A stretch of DNA of 64,000 bases, from the NCBI RefSeq assembly GCF_913777625.1, contig NZ_CAJYTI010000003.1, positions 1 to 64,000 of the forward strand. Reading direction: 5' to 3'. The notes beneath the pieces are model-generated. The model worked only from the letters and a program-made list of their open reading frames with translations, had not been told where the DNA came from and did no database searches. Below are positions 14,178 through 23,381 of the stretch, one piece after another; the first letter of the stretch is position 1; each line of letters opens with the position of its first letter. Source of the DNA: an uncultured Sphingomonas sp. GTDB lineage: Bacteria > Pseudomonadota > Alphaproteobacteria > Sphingomonadales > Sphingomonadaceae. The position numbers were made by a program, and so were the translations under genes.

Positions 14178-16469
14178 ATGACTGGGGGATCTACCGCCGA
14201 ATCCGCTGCGATGCCTGAACCGCTGCCCGCTGAACCGCCGGTGATGGCGGAGAGCCTCGTCATCCATCCGCCCGCGCCGGAGGCATTCGAGGAAGGACCC
14301 GCGCCGCGTTCGCCGATCGAGTGGCTCGCGCCGCTGGTGGCGATCGTCGTCGGAGTCGGCGCGACCTATGGCATGGCCTCGCTCGCGGTGCCGGCCTGGT
14401 ACGAGCCGCTGAGTGCCTTTGCGCGCATCCAGCTGCTGGCGGCGCTCTGCGTGCCGGGCGGCGTCGTTGCCCTGCTCTATCTCGTCGTGATGCGCACCAG
14501 CCACGCCGAGGCGCGCCGCTTCGGCCAGACCGCCTGGGCGATGCACGAGGCCGCCGCGCAGCTGGAGGCCCGTACCGCCGCCCTCACCGATCGTCTGGTC
14601 GCCCAGCGCGCAGCGCTCGCCGAGCAGGAAACCACCCTGTCGGTGCTGAGCGACGCCGCGGCCGAACGGCTCGCCCATGCCGCCGCCAGCGCCGCGCGCC
14701 AGGCCGAGACGGTCGGCACCGGCACGCGCCAGCTCAGCGAAGCGACCAGCGCGGCCGAGCGCAGCGTGGCGGTGGTCCTCGCCTCGCTCCCGCGCGCGCA
14801 CGAGGAAATGCGCGGCCTTGCCGATCGGGTGGATGCCGCCGGGCTCCAGGCCGGGCAGACCGCCGCTGCACTCGACATCCAGCTCAGCGTGCTGGCCGAG
14901 CGCGGTCGCGAGGCCGATCGCATCGCCAGCGGCGCGGCCGAACGGCTCGCGGCACATGTCGCCCGAATGGAAGCGACCAGCGAGGCCGCGAGCAGCCGCC
15001 TCGAGCAGGTGACCGACCAGATGTCTGCCCAGGTGGACGGCGTGCTCGATCGCGCCGCCGCCGCCGTCGACCAGTCGCGTCAGAGCATCGCCGCGCAGGG
15101 CGAGGCGATGCTGGCGATGCTCGGTGCCAACCAGGCCGCGCTGGAGCGCGCCGGGGAGGACAGCAGCACGCTGATGGCGCAGCGCATGGCGCTGATCGAG
15201 GATGCGATCATCCGCATCTCCGCCCGGTTGAGCGAGGAGCAGCGGCGCGGCGACGCACTGTTCGCCCGGCTCTCCGAAGGCGCCAGCGAATTCGATCGCG
15301 AGCTGGAGGTGCTCCACGCCGCCGGCACCCGCCGCACCGAGGCGCTGGCGACCGCGATCCACAGCCTCCACCAGTCAATGGACGGCATGACCGAATCGAT
15401 GCGCACCGGCGAAGCGACCGCGCGCGGGGTGATCACCACCTCGGAAGAGCTGCTCACCGCCCTCGATGCCGCCGCACGCGAGATCGACGAGACCATGCCC
15501 GCCGCGCTCCAGCGGCTCGACGGCCACATCGACGCGACGCGCAAGCGGATCGCGGCGTCCAGGCCCGAGCTTCTCGGCCTCGTCACTGCGGCGGAGTCGA
15601 CCCATGATGCGGTGGAAGGCATTGCCGCGACCGTCGTCCGCCAGCAGGCAGCGCTCGATCGGGGGCGCGCCGCGCTCGCGCAGACGCTGGTCACCGCCAC
15701 CGAACAGGCGGAGACGCTCAGCCAGGCGGTGGATGCCGCAATCCTGCACGCCAGGAGCTTCACCAGCGACGCCGCACCGGAACTGATCGAAACGCTGATC
15801 CGCGTCCGCGACAGCGCCAACAAGGCCGCCGATCATGCCCGCGAGGCGGTCGACGGCATCGTGCCGGCGGTCCACCGGGTGTTGCAGGACGCAACGGACG
15901 CCGCAGTCGAACGCGCCGTCGAGGTCTCGGTCCGCCAGCAGGTGGAGACGCTGACCCGCGCCACCGATGCCGCGATCGGTGCGGCTGCCCGTGCCGCCGA
16001 GCATCTCCGCGCGCAGCTGACCGCGATCGAAGGCGCGACCCAGGCCGCCGATGCCTGGATCGCCGAAGCGCAGGAGGCACAGGAACGCGCCGACAGCGAC
16101 GGCTTCGCCCACCGCATGGCGCTGCTGATCGACGCGCTCCATTCGACCTCGATCGACATTGCCAAGACCTTCTCGACTGAAGTGACCGACGGCGCCTGGG
16201 GCGCCTATCTGAAGGGCGATCGCGGCGTGTTCACGCGTCGCGCGGTACGGCTGCTGGCGCCCCACGAGGCGCGCGAGATCCACCGGCTCTACGACCATGA
16301 CGACACGTTCCGCGAGAATGTGCACCGCTATGTCCATGATTTCGAGACGATGCTCCGCCAGGTGCTGGGCCTGCGCGAGGGCAATCCGCTGGCAGTGACG
16401 CTGCTCTCGTCCGACGCGGGCAAGCTCTATGTCGCGCTGGCCCAGGCGATCGAGCGACTGCGCGCCTGA
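14178..16469 (+). CDS. Membrane-anchored coiled-coil protein, TipN/GPR-like
   Basis: The 763-residue product has a cytoplasmic Pro-rich N-terminus, two membrane helices (about residues 49-71 and 84-105), then about 520 residues of Ala/Glu/Gln/Arg-rich coiled coil. A more conserved globular tail lies at about 640-763, with HSTSIDIAKTFSTEVTDGAW and YLKGDRGVFTRRAVRLL. This architecture is that of alphaproteobacterial polarity scaffolds (Caulobacter TipN, Agrobacterium growth-pole-ring protein GPR). I infer a role at the cell pole or division site, but similarity of coiled coils is weak evidence. The tail motif is the better search handle. Convergent with the LacI gene, 3 bp apart. Confidence 0.65.
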   Translation: MTGGSTAESAAMPEPLPAEPPVMAESLVIHPPAPEAFEEGPAPRSPIEWLAPLVAIVVGVGATYGMASLAVPAWYEPLSAFARIQLLAALCVPGGVVALLYLVVMRTSHAEARRFGQTAWAMHEAAAQLEARTAALTDRLVAQRAALAEQETTLSVLSDAAAERLAHAAASAARQAETVGTGTRQLSEATSAAERSVAVVLASLPRAHEEMRGLADRVDAAGLQAGQTAAALDIQLSVLAERGREADRIASGAAERLAAHVARMEATSEAASSRLEQVTDQMSAQVDGVLDRAAAAVDQSRQSIAAQGEAMLAMLGANQAALERAGEDSSTLMAQRMALIEDAIIRISARLSEEQRRGDALFARLSEGASEFDRELEVLHAAGTRRTEALATAIHSLHQSMDGMTESMRTGEATARGVITTSEELLTALDAAAREIDETMPAALQRLDGHIDATRKRIAASRPELLGLVTAAESTHDAVEGIAATVVRQQAALDRGRAALAQTLVTATEQAETLSQAVDAAILHARSFTSDAAPELIETLIRVRDSANKAADHAREAVDGIVPAVHRVLQDATDAAVERAVEVSVRQQVETLTRATDAAIGAAARAAEHLRAQLTAIEGATQAADAWIAEAQEAQERADSDGFAHRMALLIDALHSTSIDIAKTFSTEVTDGAWGAYLKGDRGVFTRRAVRLLAPHEAREIHRLYDHDDTFRENVHRYVHDFETMLRQVLGLREGNPLAVTLLSSDAGKLYVALAQAIERLRA

Positions 16470-16472
16470 CGC

Positions 16473-17528
16473 TTATCGCGCCGGCGGTCGCCGGGTGGAG
16501 TCGCGAACGATCAGCGTCGCCGGCAGCGTGAGCGGTGCCGATATGGCGGGGCCGCGCCCGGCACAGGCCTCGATGATCCGCTCCACCGCCTTGGCGGTAA
16601 TATCGGCGATCGGCTGCGACACCGCGGTGAGTGCGGGGCTGCCGAAGCGGACGATCGGCGTGTCGTCGAAGCTGATCAGCGAGACGTCCTCCGGCACGCT
16701 CAGCCCGCGCCCGCGCGCCGCCGCCATCGTCGCCAGTGCGGTCTGGTCGTTGGCGGCGATCACCGCAGTGACCTCGGCGCGGTCGAGCAGCCTGCGGGCC
16801 GCGACCAGCCCGCCATCATAGGAAAAGTCGCCGGTCTCGAGCAGCCCTTCGGCAGACAGGCCTACCGCCGCCATCGCCGCCTGCCAGCCCTCGACGCGCC
16901 AGGCGCTCAGTTCATAGTCAGCGGGCCCGGCGATGAAGCCGATACGGCGATGGCCGAGCGCGAGCAGATGCTCGGTCGCCTGCCGCGCGCCGCCGCGATC
17001 GTCCTGCACCAGCCTGTGCCCCGGGCCGTCCGCCACCGATCCAATCCGGGCGATCTCGATCCCCTTCTCGGCCAGCAGCCGCAGAATGACCGGATCTTGC
17101 GAATGTGGCGGGGTGAGGATCGCGCCATCCGGCTGCAGCGCGGCGATTGCGGCGCCCAGTTCGCGCTCGATCTGCTCGCTCTGGGTGTCGATCAGCTCGA
17201 CGATCATGCGATAGCCGTGTGCCGCGCAGGCGAGCATGCCGCCGAGGAGCATCTGGTCGACCCAGTCGCGGCCCTCGCGCGCGCGCCAATCGGCGATCGT
17301 CCGCTCGCGATCCTTGAGCGCGAGGATCAGATAGGAGCGCGAGCCGCTCATCCGCTGCGCCGCCCGCGAGGGGACATAGCCGAGCTTGGCGATCGACGCC
17401 TGCACCCGGTGCAGCATCTCGGGCCGCACACCCGGCTCCTGGTTGATCACCCGGCTGACCGTCTGCAGCGAAACGCCGGCATCGGCCGCGACATGGCGAA
17501 TGGTCACCGACTGATGCCGACGAGACAT
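16473..17528 (-). CDS. LacI-family transcriptional regulator
   Basis: The 351-residue product has an N-terminal helix-turn-helix (residues 9-30, TIRHVAADAGVSLQTVSRVI) and hinge helix (YVPSRAAQRMSG), then a periplasmic-binding-like effector domain with the family endings GFIAGP, VIAANDQTALATM and VSLISFDDTP. Members usually repress sugar-uptake and sugar-use genes and respond to a carbohydrate. The only divergently placed neighbour is a decayed transporter fragment, so this regulator may have lost its original target operon. The effector cannot be told from sequence. Confidence 0.95.
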   Translation of the reverse strand: MSRRHQSVTIRHVAADAGVSLQTVSRVINQEPGVRPEMLHRVQASIAKLGYVPSRAAQRMSGSRSYLILALKDRERTIADWRAREGRDWVDQMLLGGMLACAAHGYRMIVELIDTQSEQIERELGAAIAALQPDGAILTPPHSQDPVILRLLAEKGIEIARIGSVADGPGHRLVQDDRGGARQATEHLLALGHRRIGFIAGPADYELSAWRVEGWQAAMAAVGLSAEGLLETGDFSYDGGLVAARRLLDRAEVTAVIAANDQTALATMAAARGRGLSVPEDVSLISFDDTPIVRFGSPALTAVSQPIADITAKAVERIIEACAGRGPAISAPLTLPATLIVRDSTRRPPAR

Positions 17529-17669
17529 GCGGCCTCCCTCCCGTTCTTCTTCGCTCAGCGGCGCCGTGGCCGCAACAGACAGGGTCGCAGCTCCCCGGCC
17601 GCCGCCGGGGTCAGCGGAGCGAGAATGCCGCGCGTGCCTTGCGGCAGGAGCGCGGTCATCCCCCGTCGA

Positions 17670-17880
17670 CCGGCGGCGGTCGCGGGTTTTCTCGACTTGC
17701 CGAGCGAGCGGATCGCGGTCGCGATCTCGGCATTCTCAACCGCACCAACGCCCTGCCCGCGCTGATCGGCACGGCGATTGCCTGGCTGGCGACGCCCCCC
17801 CGGCAGCTTCGGCCCGCTGCCGTTCCTGCTCGCCGGCCTCACCTTTGCCGCGGCGGGCAGCCTTCTTGCCCGCCGTTCAA
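17670..17880 (+). pseudogene. Remnant of an MFS (sugar) transporter, frameshifted
   Basis: This 365-bp gap between the lacI-type gene and phoD has no intact gene. Translating the plus strand in three successive frames gives a plausible transporter C-terminus: VAGFLDLPSERIA (frame ending near 17712), then GRDLGILNRTNALPALIGTA continuing to LAWLATP-like residues near 17792, then after a run of seven C, FGPLPFLLAGLTFAAAGSLL to about 17875. The order and motifs (RDLGI-N, LPALIG, hydrophobic last helix) match MFS permeases. Two frameshifts and no start show it is a relic. Nothing is recognisable in 17529-17660. Confidence 0.6.
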
Positions 17881-17893
17881 CCAGGCCCGCCCT

Positions 17894-19447
17894 TCAGGCG
17901 AAATCGAGCTGCGGGCGTCCGTGCGGCACGATCGCGGTCCGCGCGGTCTTCACCGGGGCGCCCGGCTCGCTGACCGTATCGACGGTACGGAACTGCGCCT
18001 GCCACTGGTCGCGCGTGACCTCGCAAAGCAAATAGCCGCGGCGGTCGTTCACATATTTGAGATAGGGATTGCGGCCGAGGATCTTGTCGCTGCCCTTGCG
18101 AACATCGGCCCCGTCGCCGCCCGAACTGATCGAGGTGGAGACGAACTCCACCGCCACCGTATCGCCCTCGCCGGCACGGGTGCGCAGCTCGCCGGCATAA
18201 TTCTGGTGCTCGTCTCCGGTCAGCACCACGACATTGCCGTGCCCGGCAAAGCTGTGGAGCAGCCGCTCGCGCGGGCGATCATAGCCGCCCCAGCTGTCCA
18301 TGTTGCGGATCGGCGCGGGCTCGTCCGCCGTCCGGCGGTCGAGCGGCATCACCATCACCTGCTGGGCGATCGCGTTCCAGCGCGCCTTGCCCTCGGCTAG
18401 GTTGCGGCCCAGCCATGCCTCTTGCGGGCTGCCCAGCACCTGAGCATCAGCCGCATCCCAGCCCGCGCAGCGCGGCTTGAAGCCGTCGTCGCAGGGCTGA
18501 TCGCTGCGGAACTGGCGGGTATCGAGCAGATGCAGGTCGAGCAGGTCGCCGAAGCGCGCCCGCCGATAGGCCTGGATCGCGCCGCCCCTGGGGATCGCGC
18601 CGCTGCGCACCGGCATATGCTCGTACCAGGCCTGGAACGCGGCGGCGCGGCGCAGCAGGAAGGCCTCGGTTGGGGTGCCGTTCTGGTCACGGTCGCTGAC
18701 CCAGTTGTTCTGCACCTCGTGATCGTCGAACGTCGCATACCACCCGGTGGCGGCGTGCGCAGCCTGGAGATCGGTGTCGGTCTTGTACTGGGCGTAGCGG
18801 CGGCGATAATCGTCGAGGCTGAACGGCTCCTCGCCGACATGCGCGCGGAGAAACTTGCGCGGTTCGCCGCCATAGTCGAACGCCACCGGGCTGCTGCGGC
18901 CCTCATAGATATAGTCGCCATAATGGAACAGGAAGTCCGCGTCCTCGCGCGCGGCATGGGCATAGGCGGTGTAGAGGCCCTGCTCGTAATGCTGGCAGCC
19001 GGCGACGACGAACCGCGCCTTGGCGGCCGGGGCGCCGACGACGGGCAGCGTCTTGACCCGGCCGCGCATCGAGCGCTCGCGGCCGCAGCTGAAACGATAC
19101 CAATAGGGCCGGTCCGGCTGGAGCCCCTCGACCTCGACATGCACCGAATGGCCGAGTTCTGGGCGGGCGATCGCCTCGCCCCTGGCGGCGACGGTCTTGA
19201 ACGCAGAGTCCGCGCCCACTTCCCACTGCACCGCGATCGGCGCCATCGGCATGCCGCCATGCGGCTCCAGCGGCTCGGGGGCGAGCCGCGTCCACAGCAC
19301 GAACCCGTCGGCGGATGCATCGCCCGCCGCCACGCCCAGCGTGAAGGGATAGGCGCGGAAGATCTGCTGCGCCCGCACCAGCGCCGGGGCGGCCAGCAAG
19401 GTTGCGCCTGCCGCACCCCAGAGGAGCTCGCGTCTCGTGATGTCCAT
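17894..19447 (-). CDS. phoD: PhoD-type alkaline phosphatase/phosphodiesterase, Tat-exported
   Basis: The 517-residue product has a twin-arginine signal (MDITRRELLWGAAGATLLAAPALVRA; TRRELL is the Tat motif), then the PhoD N-terminal domain (FTLGVAAGDASADGFVLWTRLAPEPL) and metallophosphoesterase domain (GCQHYEQGLYTAY, FLFHYGDYIYEGR, TFDDHEVQNNW, VVLTGDEHQNYAGEL). PhoD enzymes release phosphate from mono- and diesters in the periplasm, using Fe and Ca. I chose the ATG at 19447, 9 nt after AAGGGA; another ATG three codons upstream directly abuts that sequence. No Pho box was identified. Confidence 0.93.
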   Translation of the reverse strand: MDITRRELLWGAAGATLLAAPALVRAQQIFRAYPFTLGVAAGDASADGFVLWTRLAPEPLEPHGGMPMAPIAVQWEVGADSAFKTVAARGEAIARPELGHSVHVEVEGLQPDRPYWYRFSCGRERSMRGRVKTLPVVGAPAAKARFVVAGCQHYEQGLYTAYAHAAREDADFLFHYGDYIYEGRSSPVAFDYGGEPRKFLRAHVGEEPFSLDDYRRRYAQYKTDTDLQAAHAATGWYATFDDHEVQNNWVSDRDQNGTPTEAFLLRRAAAFQAWYEHMPVRSGAIPRGGAIQAYRRARFGDLLDLHLLDTRQFRSDQPCDDGFKPRCAGWDAADAQVLGSPQEAWLGRNLAEGKARWNAIAQQVMVMPLDRRTADEPAPIRNMDSWGGYDRPRERLLHSFAGHGNVVVLTGDEHQNYAGELRTRAGEGDTVAVEFVSTSISSGGDGADVRKGSDKILGRNPYLKYVNDRRGYLLCEVTRDQWQAQFRTVDTVSEPGAPVKTARTAIVPHGRPQLDFA

Positions 19448-19515
19448 CTGCCCCATTCCCTTGCGCTCGTGCCAGCCCAGCGCATGGCAAGCGAACGTGA
19501 CAGAATGGTGAACGT

Positions 19516-19908
19516 TCACATCGTCCCGCAAAGGTGCGGAGAAAGCGTGGCGACTTCGCGCGCAAGCTCGCGCCGCAGCGTCGCTTGCATCCGCGCCGAA
19601 GCGCGAACATAGCCCGGCCAGTCGGCTGCGACCTGTTGCAGCGTCCAGGTGCCGATATGGCTGCTCGACGCCGCCCGCGACAGGTTGGTCGCATCGCGCA
19701 GCGCCAGCACCGCCGGATCGCTGCACTCGCCCACCAGTAGTTGTTCGCACAGCGCCGTGACCTGCCGCCGGCGCGCGCTGCTCGCCCGGGTCAGCCGGTA
19801 GCGCACCGCCATGACGGCCTTTTCGTCGCAGACCGGCGCGCTGGTGAGCTGCGCCAGCGCATCGAGCGCGGAAAACATCTGGGCATGGTGACGAAGCAGT
19901 TCTTCCAT
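19516..19908 (-). CDS. Helical protein of unknown function
   Basis: The 130-residue product starts MEELLRHHAQMFSALDALAQL and is helical, with two cysteines near the middle (VCDEKAV, ALCEQLLVGECSD). It has no signal peptide or membrane span. I recognise no family; the N-terminal HHAQMF hints at a hemerythrin-like bundle, but the other ligands are not evident. An ATG seven codons upstream (19929) is possible, but only the inner one has a purine-rich AAGAG before it. It lies between phoD and a DUF1467 gene on the same strand, 68 bp upstream of phoD. Confidence 0.6.
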   Translation of the reverse strand: MEELLRHHAQMFSALDALAQLTSAPVCDEKAVMAVRYRLTRASSARRRQVTALCEQLLVGECSDPAVLALRDATNLSRAASSSHIGTWTLQQVAADWPGYVRASARMQATLRRELAREVATLSPHLCGTM

Positions 19909-19969
19909 CCCGCTCTTATAGGCGGGCATGCGGCCGAAATGATCGAAAAACCGCTGATCTTGCTGTAGG

Positions 19970-20230
19970 TTAGCGCGTCCAGTCGAGCATGTCGGCGGTC
20001 ACCCAGCCATAGACGTAATTGAGATAGAAGGCGGTGAAGAGCACCGCCGAGACGATCGTGGTGCGCACCATGACCTTCCTGGGATTGAAGCTGTGCGGCG
20101 CACTCGGCGCCTGGCCCGGCACAAGCGGCACGCCCGCCTCCTCGCTGGTCCGCACCCCGAAGGGCAGCACGAAGAACACCGACAACGCCCAGAAGAGCGT
20201 ATAGATCGCGAGCGCCGACTGCCACCTCAT
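19970..20230 (-). CDS. DUF1467 family membrane protein
   Basis: The 86-residue product has two membrane helices (about residues 4-24, ALAIYTLFWALSVFFVLPFG, and 55-75, RTTIVSAVLFTAFYLNYVYG) separated by a polar loop with RTSEEAG and FNPRKVMVRT. This matches DUF1467, a small inner-membrane family common in alphaproteobacteria with no known function. It lies 10 bp downstream of rnj on the same strand, so it is the last gene of the nuo-birA-coaX-rnj transcription unit. Confidence 0.88.
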   Translation of the reverse strand: MRWQSALAIYTLFWALSVFFVLPFGVRTSEEAGVPLVPGQAPSAPHSFNPRKVMVRTTIVSAVLFTAFYLNYVYGWVTADMLDWTR

Positions 20231-20240
20231 GGGTACGAGA

Positions 20241-21878
20241 CTACGCCTCGATCAGCAGCACGTCCACCACCGGCTTCTTGCCGGTGAAGCGCACCGCGAC
20301 CCGCCGCACCGCGAGGCGCAGCGACTCGCGCAGCTTCTCGCGATCGCGCCAGTCCTTCGTCACCGCCTCGGCGGCGGCATCGGCGGCGGCATCGATCAGG
20401 TCCTCGCGGTCCTCTTCCACCGGCACGCCCTGGATACGGATCTGTGGCTGGCCGAGCAGCTTGCCCTTGCGGTCAATCGCCACCGCGACCGACATCTGGC
20501 CGTAGAGCGCGATCCGGCGGCGCTCGCCCATCGTCGCACCATCGGCGGGCAGGATCACGTCGCCGTCGAGCACGAGGCGGCCGACCGTCGCATGGCCGAT
20601 TTTGGCCGGGCCGTTGGGCGCGAGGCGGATGATCTCGCCATTCTGCTGCTTCACCGCCTTGGGCACGCCCTGTTCGAGCGCGAAGCGGGCCTGTTCGTGC
20701 ATGTGGCGGATCTCGCCATGCACCGGCACGATGATCTCCGGACGGATCCACTTGTACATCGCGGCCAGTTCCGGCCGACCCGGATGGCCCGAAACATGGA
20801 CGAAGGCCTGGCGGTCGGTGATGATGTCGACGCCCTTGTCGGCGAGCGTGTTCATGATCTTGCCAATCGCGATTTCGTTGCCCGGGATCTGGCGCGAGGA
20901 GAACACCACCAGGTCACCCTGGTGCAGCTTCAGCACATGGCTACCCTCGGCGATGCGGTTGAGCGCCGCGCGCGGCTCGCCCTGGCCGCCGGTCGCGACG
21001 ATCAGCACGCGCGACGCGGGCAGCGTCATCGCCTTCTCGAAATCGACCGTTTCGGGGAAGTCGCGCAGATAGCCGGTCGCCTTGGCGACGCGGATGATCC
21101 GGTCGAGCGACCGGCCGGCGACGCACAGCTCGCGGCCGGTGTCGCGGGCGACCTCGCCCAGCGTCTGCAGTCGCGCCGCGTTGGACGCGAAGGTGGTGAC
21201 GAGCACCCGCCCCTTCGCCCCGGCGATCACTTCGTCCAGGCCCTTGCGGACCTCGGCTTCGGAGCCCGAGGCTTCGGGATTGAACACGTTGGTCGAATCG
21301 CACACCAGCGCGAGCACGCCGGTGTCGCCGATCGCGGTCAGTTCCTCGGCGGTGGCCGAGCCGCCCAGCGACGGCGCCTCGTCCAGCTTCCAGTCGCCGG
21401 TGTGGAACACCTTGCCGTACGGCGTCTCGATCAGCACCGCATTGCCCTCGGGGATCGAGTGGGCGAGCGGGGTGTAGGTGATCTTGAACGGGCCGATGTC
21501 GAACGGCCCCTCCTCCTTGACCACGTTGAGCTCGATGCGATCCTCGATGCCTTCCTCGGCCAGCTTGCCGTGGATCAGGCCCGCGGTGAACGGCGTCGCA
21601 TACAGCGGCACGCCCAGATCGGCGGCGAGATAGGGCAGCGCACCAATATGGTCTTCATGTCCGTGCGTCAGCACGATGCCGAGCAGGTCGTCCACCCGGT
21701 CCTCGATGAACTGGAGATCGGGCAGGATCACGTCGATGCCCGGATAGCTGGCATCGCCAAAGGTGATGCCGCAATCGACCATCAGCCATTTGCCGTCACA
21801 GCCATAGAGATTGACGTTCATGCCAATCTCGCCCGAGCCGCCAAGGGCGAGGAAGAGCAGTTCGTTTCTTGGGGTCAC
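20241..21878 (-). CDS. rnj: Ribonuclease J
   Basis: The 545-residue product is a metallo-beta-lactamase/beta-CASP nuclease. The zinc motif THGHEDH is at residues 71-77. Further markers are HTGDWKLD, the beta-CASP segment (LVCDSTNVFNP, TTFASNAARLQT) and the later HVSGHPGRPE and PVHGEIRHM histidines. RNase J degrades and processes RNA with 5'-exonuclease and endonuclease activity; in alphaproteobacteria it works beside RNase E. The start is GTG (21876-21878), immediately after the coaX TAA, so the two are translationally coupled. It has the normal length for the family. Confidence 0.96.
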   Translation of the reverse strand: MTPRNELLFLALGGSGEIGMNVNLYGCDGKWLMVDCGITFGDASYPGIDVILPDLQFIEDRVDDLLGIVLTHGHEDHIGALPYLAADLGVPLYATPFTAGLIHGKLAEEGIEDRIELNVVKEEGPFDIGPFKITYTPLAHSIPEGNAVLIETPYGKVFHTGDWKLDEAPSLGGSATAEELTAIGDTGVLALVCDSTNVFNPEASGSEAEVRKGLDEVIAGAKGRVLVTTFASNAARLQTLGEVARDTGRELCVAGRSLDRIIRVAKATGYLRDFPETVDFEKAMTLPASRVLIVATGGQGEPRAALNRIAEGSHVLKLHQGDLVVFSSRQIPGNEIAIGKIMNTLADKGVDIITDRQAFVHVSGHPGRPELAAMYKWIRPEIIVPVHGEIRHMHEQARFALEQGVPKAVKQQNGEIIRLAPNGPAKIGHATVGRLVLDGDVILPADGATMGERRRIALYGQMSVAVAIDRKGKLLGQPQIRIQGVPVEEDREDLIDAAADAAAEAVTKDWRDREKLRESLRLAVRRVAVRFTGKKPVVDVLLIEA

Positions 21879-22661
21879 TTAATTTCCTTGCTGGCTGCGT
21901 TCCCACAGCATCGCCAAGCCCTGAATGGTGAGGTCGGGCTCGATCGTATCAAAGACAGATGTATGCCTTTCGAAGAGAATCGCCAGCCCACCGGTCGCAA
22001 TAACCTTGAGCGGCCTACCCACCTCGGTCTTGAGCCGTGCGACCAGCCCCTCGATCATCGCCACATAGCCCCAGTAGATGCCGATGTGCATCTGATCGAC
22101 GGTGTTGCGGCCGATCACGGTGGCGGTCTCCGGCGCGGAGATGGCGATGCGGGGCAGCTTTGCGGCTGCGGTCACCAGCGCGTCGAGCGACAGGTTGATG
22201 CCCGGCGCAATGATCCCGCCCTTGTAGGCACCGCGATAGTCGACCACGTCGAAGGTGGTGGCGGTGCCGAAGTCGATGATGATCAGGTCGCCTTCGTGGC
22301 GCGCATGGCCGGCGAGCACGTTGAGCGCACGATCGGCGCCGAGATTCTGCGGCTCGTCCACGTCGAGCGCGAAGCCCCATTCGGCGCTGCCCTTGCCGGC
22401 GATCACCGCCTCGGTGCTGAAATATTTGCTGGCGAGCACCTGCAGGTTGTGGAGCGCACGGGGCACGACCGTGCCGACGATCACCCCCGTCACCGCGGCG
22501 CGGTCATAGCCCTCCAATGCCAGCAACTGGCTGAGCCACACGGCATATTCGTCGGCGGTGCGGCGCGGATCGGTGGCGATCCGCCAGCGGGCGCGGATCT
22601 CGCCGCCGTCCACCAGGGCGAACACGACATTGGTATTGCCGGCGTCGATCGCGAGCAGCAT
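21879..22661 (-). CDS. coaX: Type III pantothenate kinase
   Basis: The 260-residue product catalyses the first step of coenzyme A synthesis. The P-loop-like phosphate motif DAGNTN is at residues 6-11, and [12 protein letters not shown] and [15 protein letters not shown] are the pantothenate/ATP site motifs, followed by [16 protein letters not shown] chose ATG at 22661, behind GAGGAAGAGGGAAGG, although the frame extends 18 codons upstream. It begins 19 nt after the birA stop and abuts rnj. CoaX is an ASKHA-fold enzyme, not inhibited by CoA as type I enzymes are. Confidence 0.96.
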   Translation of the reverse strand: MLLAIDAGNTNVVFALVDGGEIRARWRIATDPRRTADEYAVWLSQLLALEGYDRAAVTGVIVGTVVPRALHNLQVLASKYFSTEAVIAGKGSAEWGFALDVDEPQNLGADRALNVLAGHARHEGDLIIIDFGTATTFDVVDYRGAYKGGIIAPGINLSLDALVTAAAKLPRIAISAPETATVIGRNTVDQMHIGIYWGYVAMIEGLVARLKTEVGRPLKVIATGGLAILFERHTSVFDTIEPDLTIQGLAMLWERSQQGN

Positions 22662-22680
22662 CGCCCTTCCCTCTTCCTCG

Positions 22681-23376
22681 TTACAGCAGGAACACGTCGC
22701 CCGCGTGAATGGCACGGCTCGTCCCGTCGGCCAAGCGCAGGATCAGCGCGCCGCTCGAATCCAGCCCGCCGAACAGGCCGTCGAAGCTCGTCCCGTCGGC
22801 GAGCCGCGCGGTCAGCGCGGTGCCCTCGGGATGTGCCTTGGCCAGCCAGCGCTCGCGCACCGGATACATGCCCTCGCCCCGCCAGCGCTCCAGCCAGCGG
22901 CCGAAACTCTCGGCGAGCACCTCGGCGAAAATATCGGGCGCGACGGTCACGCCCTGCGCCGCCAGGCTGGTCGCCGCGCGGTCCAGCCCCTCGGGTGCTG
23001 CTGCCAGGTTGACGCCGATGCCGACCGCGATCGCATCCCCGGCCCGCTCGAGCAGGATGCCGGAGAGCTTGGCGCCCTCGACCAGCAGGTCGTTGGGCCA
23101 TTTGAGCATCGGCGACACACCGAACGCCCGCACCGCTTCTTCGAGCGCGACGGCCGACAGCAGCGCCAGCGTCGCCGGCGAAGGATCGGTCGGCCGCACC
23201 CGGACCAGCGTAGAGATGTAGAGATTGCCCGCAGGCGAGACCCAGGCGCGCCCTTGCCGGCCCTTGCCGGCGGTCTGGCGTTCGGCCCGGAGCCAAAGCC
23301 CTTCCCCGGCGCCCGTAAGCGCCAGGGAAAGGATGTCGGCATTGGTCGATCCCGTCTCGGCGACGGTCCGGATCAC
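22681..23376 (-). CDS. birA: Biotin--[acetyl-CoA-carboxylase] ligase
   Basis: The 231-residue product attaches biotin to carboxylase carrier domains, probably including the MCC alpha subunit encoded at 60.9 kb. It shows TGSTN at the N-terminus, the biotinyl-AMP loop [17 protein letters not shown] and the [10 protein letters not shown] strand, and a short C-terminal SH3-like domain. There is no N-terminal DNA-binding domain, so it is a ligase only, not a repressor. The start is GTG at 23376, 5 nt after the nuoN stop; no upstream ATG fits. This close placement after nuoN is common in sphingomonads. Confidence 0.94.
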   Translation of the reverse strand: MIRTVAETGSTNADILSLALTGAGEGLWLRAERQTAGKGRQGRAWVSPAGNLYISTLVRVRPTDPSPATLALLSAVALEEAVRAFGVSPMLKWPNDLLVEGAKLSGILLERAGDAIAVGIGVNLAAAPEGLDRAATSLAAQGVTVAPDIFAEVLAESFGRWLERWRGEGMYPVRERWLAKAHPEGTALTARLADGTSFDGLFGGLDSSGALILRLADGTSRAIHAGDVFLL

Positions 23377-23381
23377 AGCTG

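Noticed and set aside
20229..23012. Long plus-strand open frame over rnj, coaX and birA
   Set aside because: It crosses three well-identified minus-strand genes and its translation is their antisense shadow.
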